Part shown: one piece after another, positions 15,644-24,628 of the stretch | Numbering within the stretch: position 1 is the stretch's first letter | Layout of the letters: each line of letters begins with the position of its first letter | Assembly (NCBI GenBank): GCA_965217265.1 | Contig: CBDCHP010000002.1 | Location: 1-64,000, forward strand | DNA from: JAGRGG01 sp965217265 | Lineage (GTDB): Bacteria; Pseudomonadota; Alphaproteobacteria; Geminicoccales; Geminicoccaceae | Reading direction: 5' to 3' | Length of the DNA stretch: 64,000 bases | Notes under the pieces: model-generated | What the model was told of the DNA's origin: nothing | Databases searched by the model: none | Seen by the model: the letters and a program-made list of their open reading frames with translations, nothing else | Made by a program: the position numbers and the translations under genes

Positions 15644-16413
15644 AGCAGCGGCTCCTGACGCGAGGCCTTGGCGTAGAGGTGGCCGGACGAGAAGTAAGCC
15701 ATGATGCGGTCCTCCTCGCGGCGGGTGACGACGTTGGGCGCATCGTGGCCCGGCACGTGGCGGAACTGCTCGGCCAGGATGGAGGCGACCTTGACCCGGC
15801 CGCCGCCCCAGCGCGAGACGCGGGCGAAGTTCATCGGCACCAGGACGGTGCCGCCGCCCTCGACCTCGACTTCGAGGTAGCGGATCAGGAGTTCGCCGCG
15901 ATCGACCCAGACGTCCTTGACCTTGCCGGCGGGCTTGTCGTCGGCGTCGTAGACGGTCATGCCGCGCGGGTCGGGGCTCGAAGGCTCGATGAAGAAGTCG
16001 TTCGCCTCGCGCATCGGGCCGATCTTGGGCTCGCCCTCGCTGTCGAGGTCGGGCTCCTCGTCGCGCAGCGCGTAGGCGGCGGGGCCGACCCCGTCGCGCA
16101 TCGGATCGCCGGTCGGCACGATCGGCGAGCCCTCCCAGGCATACATCGGCTTGGCCTTCAGCTCGATCTCCTCCTCGTTGACGTCGGGGATCGAGACCGT
16201 GCTGCCGTCGCGCATCAAGTAGTGCTTGGGCGCCGGCACGGGCGGGATGAAGAGGATGTTGAGGAAGTCGGCCTTGCCGATCTGCTCCTTGGGATAGCCT
16301 TCGCGCTTGTCCTCGCGGTGGAGGTAGTAGACGAGGCCGAAGAAGAAGACCCAAAAGACGTAGAGAACGACCTGCGCCACGTCGATTGATTGGGTAAAGG
16401 CGGCATCGAACAT
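15640..16413 (-). CDS. puhA: Photosynthetic reaction centre H subunit
   Basis: 257 aa. One N-terminal transmembrane helix (about residues 14-33, VLYVFWVFFFGLVYYLHRED) is followed by the cytoplasmic PRC-barrel domain, with the conserved RREDKREGYP-like segment, VDRGELLIRYLEVEV, and a C-terminal ILAEQFRHVPG. It caps the L/M subunits on the cytoplasmic side and conducts protons toward QB. ATG 16413 has an AAGGGAGA ribosome-binding site. It lies between lhaA and puhB in the standard order. Confidence 0.98.
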   Translation of the reverse strand: MFDAAFTQSIDVAQVVLYVFWVFFFGLVYYLHREDKREGYPKEQIGKADFLNILFIPPVPAPKHYLMRDGSTVSIPDVNEEEIELKAKPMYAWEGSPIVPTGDPMRDGVGPAAYALRDEEPDLDSEGEPKIGPMREANDFFIEPSSPDPRGMTVYDADDKPAGKVKDVWVDRGELLIRYLEVEVEGGGTVLVPMNFARVSRWGGGRVKVASILAEQFRHVPGHDAPNVVTRREEDRIMAYFSSGHLYAKASRQEPLL

Positions 16414-16433
16414 CGGTTCAGTCTCCCTTCGGG

Positions 16434-17861
16434 TCAGGCGGGCATTTCGGCAAGCCCGAGCTTGCGCGTCTGGAGGGCGCGCATTGGCCCGGTCAGTGGC
16501 CCGATCGCAACGAGCGTCATGAACAAGAGCAGGATCTCGAAGTGGTAGACGACGCTGTAGCCGGTGGCGGGGTTGACGAGCGTCGGGCCCAAGTAGCCGT
16601 TCATGGCGAGCACGCCGACGCCGTCGCGCAGGGCGCCGCCCATGGCGACCGCGAGCCCCGCCGCCGTCGCCTGCACGGCGCCCCAGGCGCCGAGAGCGAG
16701 GCCGCTGCCGGCGCTGGCACCGTCGGCGAGCGCCATCGCGGCCGTCAGCGTGCCGACCGAGTAGAGGCCGGCGCCGAGGCCGATCAGGACCGAGCCGGCG
16801 CGAAACAGGTTGGCCGACTGCAAGGGTGCGGCGAAGATCACGGCGGCGAAGGCGAAGAGGCCGATCAGGGCACCGTAGCCGGCGATGCGGCACGGGTTGA
16901 AGCCGCGGTGGAGTGCCCGTGCCGCGAGGGTGAAGCCGATCAGCCCGCCCGTCGCCGAGAGCGCGGTAAGGACGGTGGTGCCGGCGACGCCGAGGCCCAA
17001 GATCTCGCCGCCGTAGGGTTCGAGCAGGATGTCTTGCATGCTGAACGCGGCCGTGCCCAGACCCACCGCGACGAGGAGGCGGGTCGAGCGGCCGCCGGCC
17101 ATGAAGGCGGCCCAGGTCTCTTTGAACGGGGGCCGCTCGACGTCGGGGCCGGTGCCCGCGGGGTCGCGCGCCTCCTGGCGCCAGAGTGCCACTAGGTTCA
17201 AGACCATGGTCAGGAGTGCCGCGCCCTGGATCACCTGGATCAGGCGGACTTGGCTGAAGTCGCGCAGGACGAAGCCGAAGACGATCGAGGCCAGCGTCAT
17301 GCCGACGAGCAGCATGACGTAGAGGAGGGCGACGACGCGCGGGCGGGCTTCCACGGGGGCGAGGTCGTTGGCGAGCGCCAGACCGGCCGTCTGGGTCGTG
17401 TGCAGACCGGCGCCGACGAGGAGGAAGGCGAGGGCGGCGCTGACGTGGCCGACCCAAAGGGGGCCGTGCGTGTCGCCGGAGAGGATGATGAGCGCGAACG
17501 GCATGATGGCAAGGCCGCCGAACTGCATCAGCGTGCCGAACCAGATGTAGGGGACGCGCTTCCAGCCCAGCACCGAGCGGTGCGTGTCGGAGCGGTGGCC
17601 GATCAAGGCGCGGGCCGGGGCAAACAGGAGCGGCAGCGCCACCATGAGGGCGACGAGCGCACTGGAGACGCCCATCTCGACGATGAGGACGCGGTTCAAG
17701 GTGCCGCTCAGGAGGACGACCGCCACGCCGACCGAGACCTGGAACAAGGATAGGCGAAGCAGGCGCGGCAGCGGCAGTTCCGCCGTCGCCGCGTCGGCGA
17801 ACGGCAGGAGGTTCGGCCCGACGCGGGTCCAGACGCCGGCGAACTGCCTGATCTGCCTCAT
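16434..17861 (-). CDS. lhaA: LhaA, LH1 assembly protein of the PucC/BCD transporter family
   Basis: 475 aa with about 12 hydrophobic helices, an MFS-fold bacteriochlorophyll-delivery (BCD) family protein. Family segments are VVLLSGTLNRVLIVEMGVSS, FAPARALIGHRSDTHRS, LGWKRVPYIWFGTLMQFGGL and QDILLEPYGGEILGL. LhaA is thought to help insert LH1 subunits or pigment into the membrane. ATG 17861 overlaps the bchM stop (ATGA); 20 bp separate its end from puhA. Confidence 0.95.
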   Translation of the reverse strand: MRQIRQFAGVWTRVGPNLLPFADAATAELPLPRLLRLSLFQVSVGVAVVLLSGTLNRVLIVEMGVSSALVALMVALPLLFAPARALIGHRSDTHRSVLGWKRVPYIWFGTLMQFGGLAIMPFALIILSGDTHGPLWVGHVSAALAFLLVGAGLHTTQTAGLALANDLAPVEARPRVVALLYVMLLVGMTLASIVFGFVLRDFSQVRLIQVIQGAALLTMVLNLVALWRQEARDPAGTGPDVERPPFKETWAAFMAGGRSTRLLVAVGLGTAAFSMQDILLEPYGGEILGLGVAGTTVLTALSATGGLIGFTLAARALHRGFNPCRIAGYGALIGLFAFAAVIFAAPLQSANLFRAGSVLIGLGAGLYSVGTLTAAMALADGASAGSGLALGAWGAVQATAAGLAVAMGGALRDGVGVLAMNGYLGPTLVNPATGYSVVYHFEILLLFMTLVAIGPLTGPMRALQTRKLGLAEMPA

Positions 17862-18556
17862 CGCCGGACCAGCTCCTGCGCCTGGGAGGTGTAGAAGCCG
17901 GACGCGATCCGGCGCGTGCGCCCGGTGCGCCAGTCGGCGAGCGGGAGACTGTCGCCCAAGGCCCGGTGCAGCGCACCCACGCCGACGGGCTCGATCGCGG
18001 GCGCCCGGTCGCCCCGCGGGAAGAGGCGGCCGAGCGCGTGCATCACCGCGAGCGGCGGCGTGCGCGGGGCGAAGGTGAACAAGACCTGCCGCCCGCTGAC
18101 CTCGGCCAAGCGTCGCACGGCTTCGAGCGCGTCGGGCAGGCGGTAGTGGATCAGCGAATCCATGGCGACGACGGCGTCGAAGCGGCCGAGGGACGGGTCG
18201 AGCATGTCGCCGCTCTTGAAGTCGATCCGGCCGCCGAGGCCCGCCTCGGCCGCGCGCCCGGCGGCGATTTTGACGAGCGACGGCGAGAGGTCGATCGCGG
18301 TGACGATGGCGCCGCGCGCCGCCGCCTCGATGCTGAGGGCACCCGTGCCGCAGCCGGCGTCAAGGAGGCGCAGGCCGGTGAGGTCGTCCGGCAGGTAGCC
18401 CAAGAGCGTCGCGCGCATCAGGTCGCGGCCGGCGCGGACGGTGGCGCGGATCTTCGACACCGGCGCGTCGGAGGTCAGCCGCCGCCACGCTTCCATCGCG
18501 GTGCGGTCGAAGTAGGTCTGAATCTGGCCGCGGCGGGCCTCGTAGGCGGTCTGCAT
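17858..18556 (-). CDS. bchM: Mg-protoporphyrin IX O-methyltransferase
   Basis: 232 aa SAM-dependent methyltransferase that esterifies the ring-C propionate of Mg-protoporphyrin IX. The SAM motif LLDAGCGTGALSIEAAARGA lies at about residues 66-85, followed by VTAIDLSPSLV and AMDSLIHY. The family's N-terminal YFDRTAMEAWRRLTSDAPVS is present. ATG 18556 lies 13 bp after bchL; the stop overlaps lhaA. Confidence 0.96.
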   Translation of the reverse strand: MQTAYEARRGQIQTYFDRTAMEAWRRLTSDAPVSKIRATVRAGRDLMRATLLGYLPDDLTGLRLLDAGCGTGALSIEAAARGAIVTAIDLSPSLVKIAAGRAAEAGLGGRIDFKSGDMLDPSLGRFDAVVAMDSLIHYRLPDALEAVRRLAEVSGRQVLFTFAPRTPPLAVMHALGRLFPRGDRAPAIEPVGVGALHRALGDSLPLADWRTGRTRRIASGFYTSQAQELVRR

Positions 18557-18569
18557 CGCTCGAAATCCC

Positions 18570-19487
18570 TCAATCGAAACCGAGCAACTCGAAGATGTCG
18601 CGGTCCTTCATCGGCGCCGGCGTCAGCGGCTCGGTGCCGGCCCAGAGCTTAGCTGCGAGCCTTAAGTACTCGGCCTTGACCGCCTCAAGCTCGGGCGTGT
18701 CGTCGTCCATCTCGAACAGCGTCGCCTTCTTCAGCCGCGACTTGCGGATCGCGTCGAGGTCTTGGAAGTGCGCCATCGTCTCCAGGCCGACGACCGCGTT
18801 GAAGCGGTCGATCTGGTCGGTGGCGGCGCTGCGGTTGGCGATGACGCCGCCGAGGCGCACGGCGTAGTTGCGCGACTTCGCCTGGATCGCGGCCACGATC
18901 CGGTTCATCGCGTAGATGCTGTCGAAGTCGTTGGCGGTGACGATCAAGGCCCGGTCGGCGTGCTGCAAGGGGGCGGCGAAGCCGCCGCAGACCACGTCGC
19001 CCAAGACGTCGAAGATGACGACGTCGGTGTCGTCGAGCAGGTGGTGCTCCTTCAGCAGCTTGACCGTCTGGCCGACGACGTAGCCGCCGCAGCCGGTGCC
19101 GGCGGGCGGCCCGCCGGCCTCGACGCACATCACGCCGTTGTAGCCCTCGTAGACGAAGTCCTCGGGCCGCAGCTCCTCGGGGTGGAAGTCGACCGATTCG
19201 AGCACGTCGATCACCGTCGGGACGAGGCGCTTGGTCAGCGTGAAGGTCGAGTCGTGCTTCGGGTCGCAGCCGATCTGCAGCACGCGCTTGCCGAGCTTGG
19301 AGAACGCGACCGAGAGGTTGGACGAGGTCGTGCTCTTGCCGATCCCGCCCTTGCCGTAGACGGCGAACACCTGCGCGTTGCCGATCTTGAGCTTGGGGTC
19401 GAGCTTGACCTGGACGCTGCCCTCGCCATCGTCGCGTTTCTTGGCGGGCGGGGCGGTGGACGGACGCCTCAGCGTGATCGTGCTCAT
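18570..19487 (-). CDS. bchL: Dark-operative protochlorophyllide reductase, iron protein
   Basis: 305 aa NifH-like ATPase that reduces the BchNB component. It has the P-loop VYGKGGIGKSTTS and the two 4Fe-4S cysteines in PPAGTGCGGYVV and VLGDVVCGGF. A low-complexity basic N-terminal extension of about 30 residues precedes the fold. ATG 19487 overlaps the bchH stop (ATGA). Confidence 0.98.
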   Translation of the reverse strand: MSTITLRRPSTAPPAKKRDDGEGSVQVKLDPKLKIGNAQVFAVYGKGGIGKSTTSSNLSVAFSKLGKRVLQIGCDPKHDSTFTLTKRLVPTVIDVLESVDFHPEELRPEDFVYEGYNGVMCVEAGGPPAGTGCGGYVVGQTVKLLKEHHLLDDTDVVIFDVLGDVVCGGFAAPLQHADRALIVTANDFDSIYAMNRIVAAIQAKSRNYAVRLGGVIANRSAATDQIDRFNAVVGLETMAHFQDLDAIRKSRLKKATLFEMDDDTPELEAVKAEYLRLAAKLWAGTEPLTPAPMKDRDIFELLGFD

Positions 19488-22400
19488 GCGGCAACTCCTT
19501 CGAGGCGGTCTTCGAGTTCTTCGCCGGCCTGGCGCAGGGCTTCGAGCGTCGCCGGGTCGGGGGTCCAGTAGCGGCGCTCGGAGGCTTCGATCAGACGGTC
19601 GGCGACGCGCGCCGAGGCCTTGGGGTTGAGGCCCGCCAGGCGCTCGCGCATGGCGGGGTCGAGGACGTAGGTCTCGCTCAAGCGCTCGTAGACCCAAGGG
19701 GCGACCTGTCCCGTCGTCGCCGACCAGCCGAGCGTGTTGGTGACGGAGGATTCGATCTGGCGCACGCCCTCGTAGCCGTGCCGCAGCATCCCCTCGTACC
19801 ATTTCGGATTGAGCATCCGGGTGCGGGTTTCCAGCGCCACCTGCTCGTCGAGGGTGCGGACCTTGGCCGACGCGCCGGTCTGATCGCCGATGTAGACCGG
19901 CACGGAGGCGTCGTCGGCGCCGCCCTTGGCGCGCTTCACCGCGCGGTTGATGCCGCCCAGACTGTCGAAGTAGTGATCGACCGTGGTGACGCCGAGTTCG
20001 ACCGATTCGAGGTTCTGGTAGGCGAGCGAGACGTCCTTCAAGACGCTCTTCATCAAGTCGGCCCGCGCGACCGGGGGCCCCTTGCGGCCGTAGGCGAAGC
20101 ACTTGCGCCGGGTGAACGCCTCGGCGAGGTCGTCGCCCTCCTCCCAGCGGCCGTTCTCGATCAACTGGTTGACGTTCGAGCCGTAGGCGCCGTCGGCGTT
20201 GGAGAAGACGCGCAGCGCGGCGGTCTCCATGTCGACGCCGTGCGCGTCCCGATACGCCAGCGCGTGCTTGCGGACGAAGTTGAGGCTCTCCGGCTCCTCG
20301 GCGGTGGCGGCGAGGTAGGCGGCCTCGGCCAAGAGCTTGGTCTGCAACGGCAACAGGTCGCGAAAGATGCCCGACAGCGTGACGACGACGTCGACGCGCG
20401 GGCGACCGAGGTCTTCGAGCGGGATCAGCTCGGCGCCGCACAGGCGGCCGTAGCCGTCGAAGCGGGGCAGGGCGCCCAGCAGCGCCAGCGCCTGCGCGAT
20501 CGGGACGCCCTCGTTCTTGAGGTTATCGGTGCCCCAGAGGACCAGCGCCACCGTCTCCGGCAGGCCGTGGCCCCCCTCCTCGTGGCGGCGCAAGAGGAGG
20601 TCGGCCCCGGCGGCGCCCTGACGCAGGGCGAACGGGCTCGGCAGGCGGAAGGGGTCGAAGCCGTGCGGGTTGCGCCCGGTCGGCAGGATGGCGGGGCTGC
20701 GCAGGAGGTCGCCCGAGGGCGAGGGGGCGACGAAGCGGCCGTCCAGGGCGCGGAGCAGGGCCGGAAGCTCGTGGTCCTGGGCAAGCAGCGCGTCGATCGC
20801 CCCGCCGTCGAAATCCTCCTCGCCGGCGGCCTCGCGCATCGCGGCCAGCGTCTCGGCCCGCTCGACGTCATCCATGCCCAGGCCGACGACGTGCAGGCCG
20901 TGCGGGATCAGGCTGTGCTCGACCTCGATCAGCGCGCGGGCAACGCGGGCGATATCAAGGTCGGGATCGGCCCAGACGGGCTCGGGCGCGGCGAGGTCGA
21001 GGGCGGACGCCTGCGCCTGGATCAGGCCGGCGAGTGCGGCGCGCTCGGCGCTCAAATCGGGCGGCAGCGTCCGGTGGCGGTCGAGCGAGGACTTCAGCTC
21101 GACGAGGCCGCGGTAGAGGCCGGCGGCGGCGAGCGACGGGGTGAGGTAGCTCACCAGCGTCGCGGCGGCGCGGCGCTTGGCCAAGGCACCCTCGGAAGGG
21201 TTGTTGACGGCGTAGAGGTAGACGTTAGGCACGTCGCCGATCAGCCGGTCGGGCCAGCAGGCCCCGCTCATGCCGGCCTGCTTGCCGGGCATGAATTCAA
21301 GCGCACCGTGGGTGCCGAAGTGGAGGCAGACGTCGGCGTTGAAGCCGTCCTTGACGTAGCGGTAGAAGGCGGCGAAGCCGTGCGTCGGGGCGAAGTTGCC
21401 CTCGAACAGGAGCCGCATCGGGTCGCCCTCGTAGCCGAACGCCGGCTGGACGCCGACCAGCACGTTGCCGAAGCGCTCGCCCAGGATGAGCAGGCCGCGG
21501 CCGTCGGCGTTGTGCTTGCCGGGTGCCGGGCCCCAGACCGCCTCGATCTCGGCCAGGTGCGGTTCAAAGCGGACGTGCTCGTCGGTGGGGACGCGGGCGA
21601 CGACGTTGGCCTCGGTGCCGTAGCGCCCGGAATTGCCCTCCAGGATGCGGCGGCGCAGTTCGTCGACGCTACCCGGCACCTGGACCGTGTAGCCCTCGGC
21701 CCGCATGGCCTTGAGGGTGTTGAACAGCGACTCGAAGACGGCGAGGAAGGCGGCGCTGCCGGTGGCGCCGGCGTTGGGCGGGAAGTTGAACAGGACGATC
21801 CCGACCTTGCGCTCGGCGAGCGGCGTCCGGCGCAGCGCCACCAGCTTCGCGGTCCGCCGGGCGAGCGTCTCGGCGCGATCATGGTCGGCCGCCATGCGCG
21901 ACGAGGCGCCCTCGCCCAAGGTGCGGCCGCCGAACACGGTCGGGTTGGTGGCGCCGTCGAGTTCGGGTAGCGCCACCATCATCGTCGCCTCGATCGGCGA
22001 CAGGCCGGCGGCGTTGCCGCGCCAGCCGTCCAGCGTCTGGAACTCGACCGCGTGCGCGGCGAGGTAGGGCACGTCGAGGGCCTTGAGCGTCTCGGCGGCG
22101 GCGGCGGCGTCGCTGTAGGCCGGGCCGCCGACGAGCGAGAAGCCGGTGAGCGAGACGAGCGCGTCGATGACGGGGGCGCCGTCGGCCTTGAAGAAGGCGT
22201 CGATCGTCGGGCGATTGTCCAGGCCGTTGGCGAAGGCGGGGATCACTTTCAGGCCCTGGCGCTCGAACGCCTCGATCACGCCGTCGTAGTGGCCGGTGTC
22301 CTCGCTGAGCACGTAGGAGCGCATCAGGAGAAGGCCGACCGTGCCGACGACGGGGACGCCCATAGGCTCGGGCAGGCGGTGCCGATCGAGGCCGATGCGG

Positions 22401-23098
22401 CCCTTGAGGCGGGGGTGGTAGAGGCCGACCTCGGGGTAGTCCGCCGGGGGCTTCGGGTTCAAGGTGCCGCGCAAGGTCCGGCGCTCGCCGTCGGCGTAGC
22501 GGTCGAGGAGAAAGCGCAGCATCGACTCGACGTTGGCTTCCGAGCCGGCGAGCCAGTATTGCAGCGTGAGGAAGTAGGCGCGCACGTCCTGGGCGGTGCC
22601 GGGGATGAAGCGCAGGATCTTGGGCAGGCGCTTGAGCATCGCCATCTGCGCCGCACCCGAGCCGGCCCCGCCGCCGGTCTTCTTCGGGCGCAGGCGCTTG
22701 AGGAGCGCCATCGGGCCGCGGCTCTCGCCCTCCATCGAGAAGCGGCCGAGGCGGGTGAGGCGGACGACCTCGGAGCCCGCGATGCAGCCGACCATCGCGT
22801 CGCAGTGCTCGCGCCGGGCGCGAAGGTCGGGCAGGACGGCTTGGATGTGGTCCTCTAAGAACAGCATGTTGGCGACGACGACGTCGGACGTGGCGATGTC
22901 GGCCTTGCAGGCGTCCAGGCAGGACGGGTCGCGGTTCCACTCGACGGCGGCGTGATAGCGCAGTTCCAGGCCCGGCACGTCGCGGCGGAGCGCCTCGGCG
23001 GCGCGCTCGACCGTGTTCTTCAGGTGGCCGTCCATCGTGACGAGCGTCACCCGGACGGGAACCGGAAGCATCTCAGCGGCTGAAGTGGGCTTTGGCAT
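19484..23098 (-). CDS. bchH: Magnesium chelatase subunit H
   Basis: 1204 aa, the porphyrin-binding catalytic subunit of Mg-chelatase (CobN/BchH family), which works with BchI and BchD (not in this window) to insert Mg2+ into protoporphyrin IX. Visible segments include VNMLFLEDHI-like VVANMLFLEDH, MRSYVLSEDTGHYDGVI, LHFGTHGALEFMPGKQAGMS and EGMLRHGYEGVRQIE. The start at 23098 (MPKPTSAAE) overlaps bchB by 26 bp and matches what I recall of other BchH N-termini; ATG 23071 is the alternative. Confidence 0.97.
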   Translation of the reverse strand: MPKPTSAAEMLPVPVRVTLVTMDGHLKNTVERAAEALRRDVPGLELRYHAAVEWNRDPSCLDACKADIATSDVVVANMLFLEDHIQAVLPDLRARREHCDAMVGCIAGSEVVRLTRLGRFSMEGESRGPMALLKRLRPKKTGGGAGSGAAQMAMLKRLPKILRFIPGTAQDVRAYFLTLQYWLAGSEANVESMLRFLLDRYADGERRTLRGTLNPKPPADYPEVGLYHPRLKGRIGLDRHRLPEPMGVPVVGTVGLLLMRSYVLSEDTGHYDGVIEAFERQGLKVIPAFANGLDNRPTIDAFFKADGAPVIDALVSLTGFSLVGGPAYSDAAAAAETLKALDVPYLAAHAVEFQTLDGWRGNAAGLSPIEATMMVALPELDGATNPTVFGGRTLGEGASSRMAADHDRAETLARRTAKLVALRRTPLAERKVGIVLFNFPPNAGATGSAAFLAVFESLFNTLKAMRAEGYTVQVPGSVDELRRRILEGNSGRYGTEANVVARVPTDEHVRFEPHLAEIEAVWGPAPGKHNADGRGLLILGERFGNVLVGVQPAFGYEGDPMRLLFEGNFAPTHGFAAFYRYVKDGFNADVCLHFGTHGALEFMPGKQAGMSGACWPDRLIGDVPNVYLYAVNNPSEGALAKRRAAATLVSYLTPSLAAAGLYRGLVELKSSLDRHRTLPPDLSAERAALAGLIQAQASALDLAAPEPVWADPDLDIARVARALIEVEHSLIPHGLHVVGLGMDDVERAETLAAMREAAGEEDFDGGAIDALLAQDHELPALLRALDGRFVAPSPSGDLLRSPAILPTGRNPHGFDPFRLPSPFALRQGAAGADLLLRRHEEGGHGLPETVALVLWGTDNLKNEGVPIAQALALLGALPRFDGYGRLCGAELIPLEDLGRPRVDVVVTLSGIFRDLLPLQTKLLAEAAYLAATAEEPESLNFVRKHALAYRDAHGVDMETAALRVFSNADGAYGSNVNQLIENGRWEEGDDLAEAFTRRKCFAYGRKGPPVARADLMKSVLKDVSLAYQNLESVELGVTTVDHYFDSLGGINRAVKRAKGGADDASVPVYIGDQTGASAKVRTLDEQVALETRTRMLNPKWYEGMLRHGYEGVRQIESSVTNTLGWSATTGQVAPWVYERLSETYVLDPAMRERLAGLNPKASARVADRLIEASERRYWTPDPATLEALRQAGEELEDRLEGVAA

Positions 23099-24626
23099 CG
23101 TAGAGCGTCTCGATCGTTATACGGGCGAGGCCGTGCTCGGCGGCGAAGCGCTCGGTGTTGCGCTTGGCCTTGCCGCGGACGAAGAAGGGGATCTTGCGCA
23201 GCTCCTGCTCGGCCTCGACCGCCCAGGCCGGAGCGGCCGGAGCGCCGGCAACGGCCGGGGCGGTCTCGGTTTCGGGCTCAGGCTCGGGGGCCGCGGCGTG
23301 GGCGTGACCGAGGTGCGAGGGGGCAGCGCCGTTCTTGAACTCGAAGTCCTCGCGGAACATGGCGAGCAGGTGCTCTTCGAGACCCATCATCAGGGGATGG
23401 ACGAGGGTGTCGAACAGGACGTTGGCGCCCTCGAAGCCCATGACGGGGGCGTAGCGGGCCGGGAAGTCCTGGACGTGCATCGGGCCGGAGACGACGGCGC
23501 AGCCGAGCCCGAGGCGCTTGGCGACGTGGCGCTCCATCTGCGTGCCGAGCACGATCTCGGGCTTGAGGTCGGATACCGCCGCCTCGACGTCGAGGTAGTC
23601 GTCGGTGATCAGCGCCTCGACGCCGTAGCCCTTCGCCGCCTCGCGCACGTCGCGGGCGAACTCGCGGCTGTAGGTGCCGAGGCCCACGACTGTAAAGCCC
23701 ATCTCCTCGGCGGCGACGCGGGCGATCGCGACCGCGTGGCTCGCGTCGCCGAAGACGAAGGCGCGCTTGCCCGTCAGGTAGGTCGAGTCGACCGAGCGCG
23801 CGTACCAGGGCAGGCGGCTTGAAGCCTTGTCCAGCACGGGGGCCGGGTCGACGCCGGCCAGAGCCGCCACCTCCAGGACGAAGTCGCGCGTGGCGCCGAC
23901 GCCGATCGGCACCGTCTTGGTGCGCGGCTGACGCAGCGTCTTTTCCAGGTGACGCGCCGCCGTCTCGGCGATCTCGGGGTAGAGGACGACGTTGAAGTCG
24001 GCCTCGCCCAGCCGCGCCAAGTCGTGCACCGTCGCCTCCCAAGGGGCGGTGACGTTGACCTCGATGCCCAAGTCCGCGAGCAGGCGGGTGATCTCGGTCA
24101 CGTCGTCGCGGTGGCGAAACCCGAGCGCCGTCGCGCCGAGCAGGTTGCAGCGCGGCTTGGAAGCGGGATCGCGCTCGACCGGCTCGGTTCCGGCGAAGGC
24201 GCGGACCATGCGGTAGAAGGTTTCGGCCGCGCCCCAGTTCTCTTTTCGCTGATAGGCCGGGAGTTCCAGCGGCACGACGGGGACGGGCAGGTCGAGGGCG
24301 GCCGCGAGGCCGCCGGGGTCGTCCTGGATCAGTTCGGCGGTGCACGACGCGCCGACGAGGAGCGCGTCGGGCCGAAAGCGCTCGAAGGCCCGCTTGGTCG
24401 TGGTCTTGAACAGTTCGGCCGTGTCGGATCCCAGGTCGCGGGCCTGGAAGGTCGTGTAGGTCACGGGCGGGCGCTTGTCGCGGCGCTCGATCATGGTGAA
24501 CAGGAGGTCGGCGTAGGTGTCGCCCTGCGGCGCGTGCAGGACGTAGTGGACGCCGTTCATCGCCGTTGCGACCCGCATCGCGCCGACGTGCGGCGGTCCC
24601 TCGTAGGTCCAGACGGTGAGCTTCAT
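23073..24626 (-). CDS. bchB: Protochlorophyllide reductase subunit B
   Basis: 517 aa NifK-like subunit. The N-terminus MKLTVWTYEGPPHVGAMRVA is diagnostic, and TYTTFQARDLGSDTAELFK follows. The body has GMTVVGLGTYSREFAR-like and GTQMERHVAKRLG segments. After an Ala/Glu/Pro-rich linker (about residues 430-455) comes the C-terminal domain ELRKIPFFVRGKAKRNTERF, as in other BchB. With BchN it reduces the C17=C18 bond of protochlorophyllide. bchN ends 2 bp upstream. Confidence 0.98.
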   Translation of the reverse strand: MKLTVWTYEGPPHVGAMRVATAMNGVHYVLHAPQGDTYADLLFTMIERRDKRPPVTYTTFQARDLGSDTAELFKTTTKRAFERFRPDALLVGASCTAELIQDDPGGLAAALDLPVPVVPLELPAYQRKENWGAAETFYRMVRAFAGTEPVERDPASKPRCNLLGATALGFRHRDDVTEITRLLADLGIEVNVTAPWEATVHDLARLGEADFNVVLYPEIAETAARHLEKTLRQPRTKTVPIGVGATRDFVLEVAALAGVDPAPVLDKASSRLPWYARSVDSTYLTGKRAFVFGDASHAVAIARVAAEEMGFTVVGLGTYSREFARDVREAAKGYGVEALITDDYLDVEAAVSDLKPEIVLGTQMERHVAKRLGLGCAVVSGPMHVQDFPARYAPVMGFEGANVLFDTLVHPLMMGLEEHLLAMFREDFEFKNGAAPSHLGHAHAAAPEPEPETETAPAVAGAPAAPAWAVEAEQELRKIPFFVRGKAKRNTERFAAEHGLARITIETLYDAKAHFSR

Positions 24627-24628
24627 CG

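Noticed and set aside
19778..21970. 730-codon plus-strand frame inside bchH
   Set aside because: Antisense shadow of bchH; low-complexity composition and no recognisable domain.
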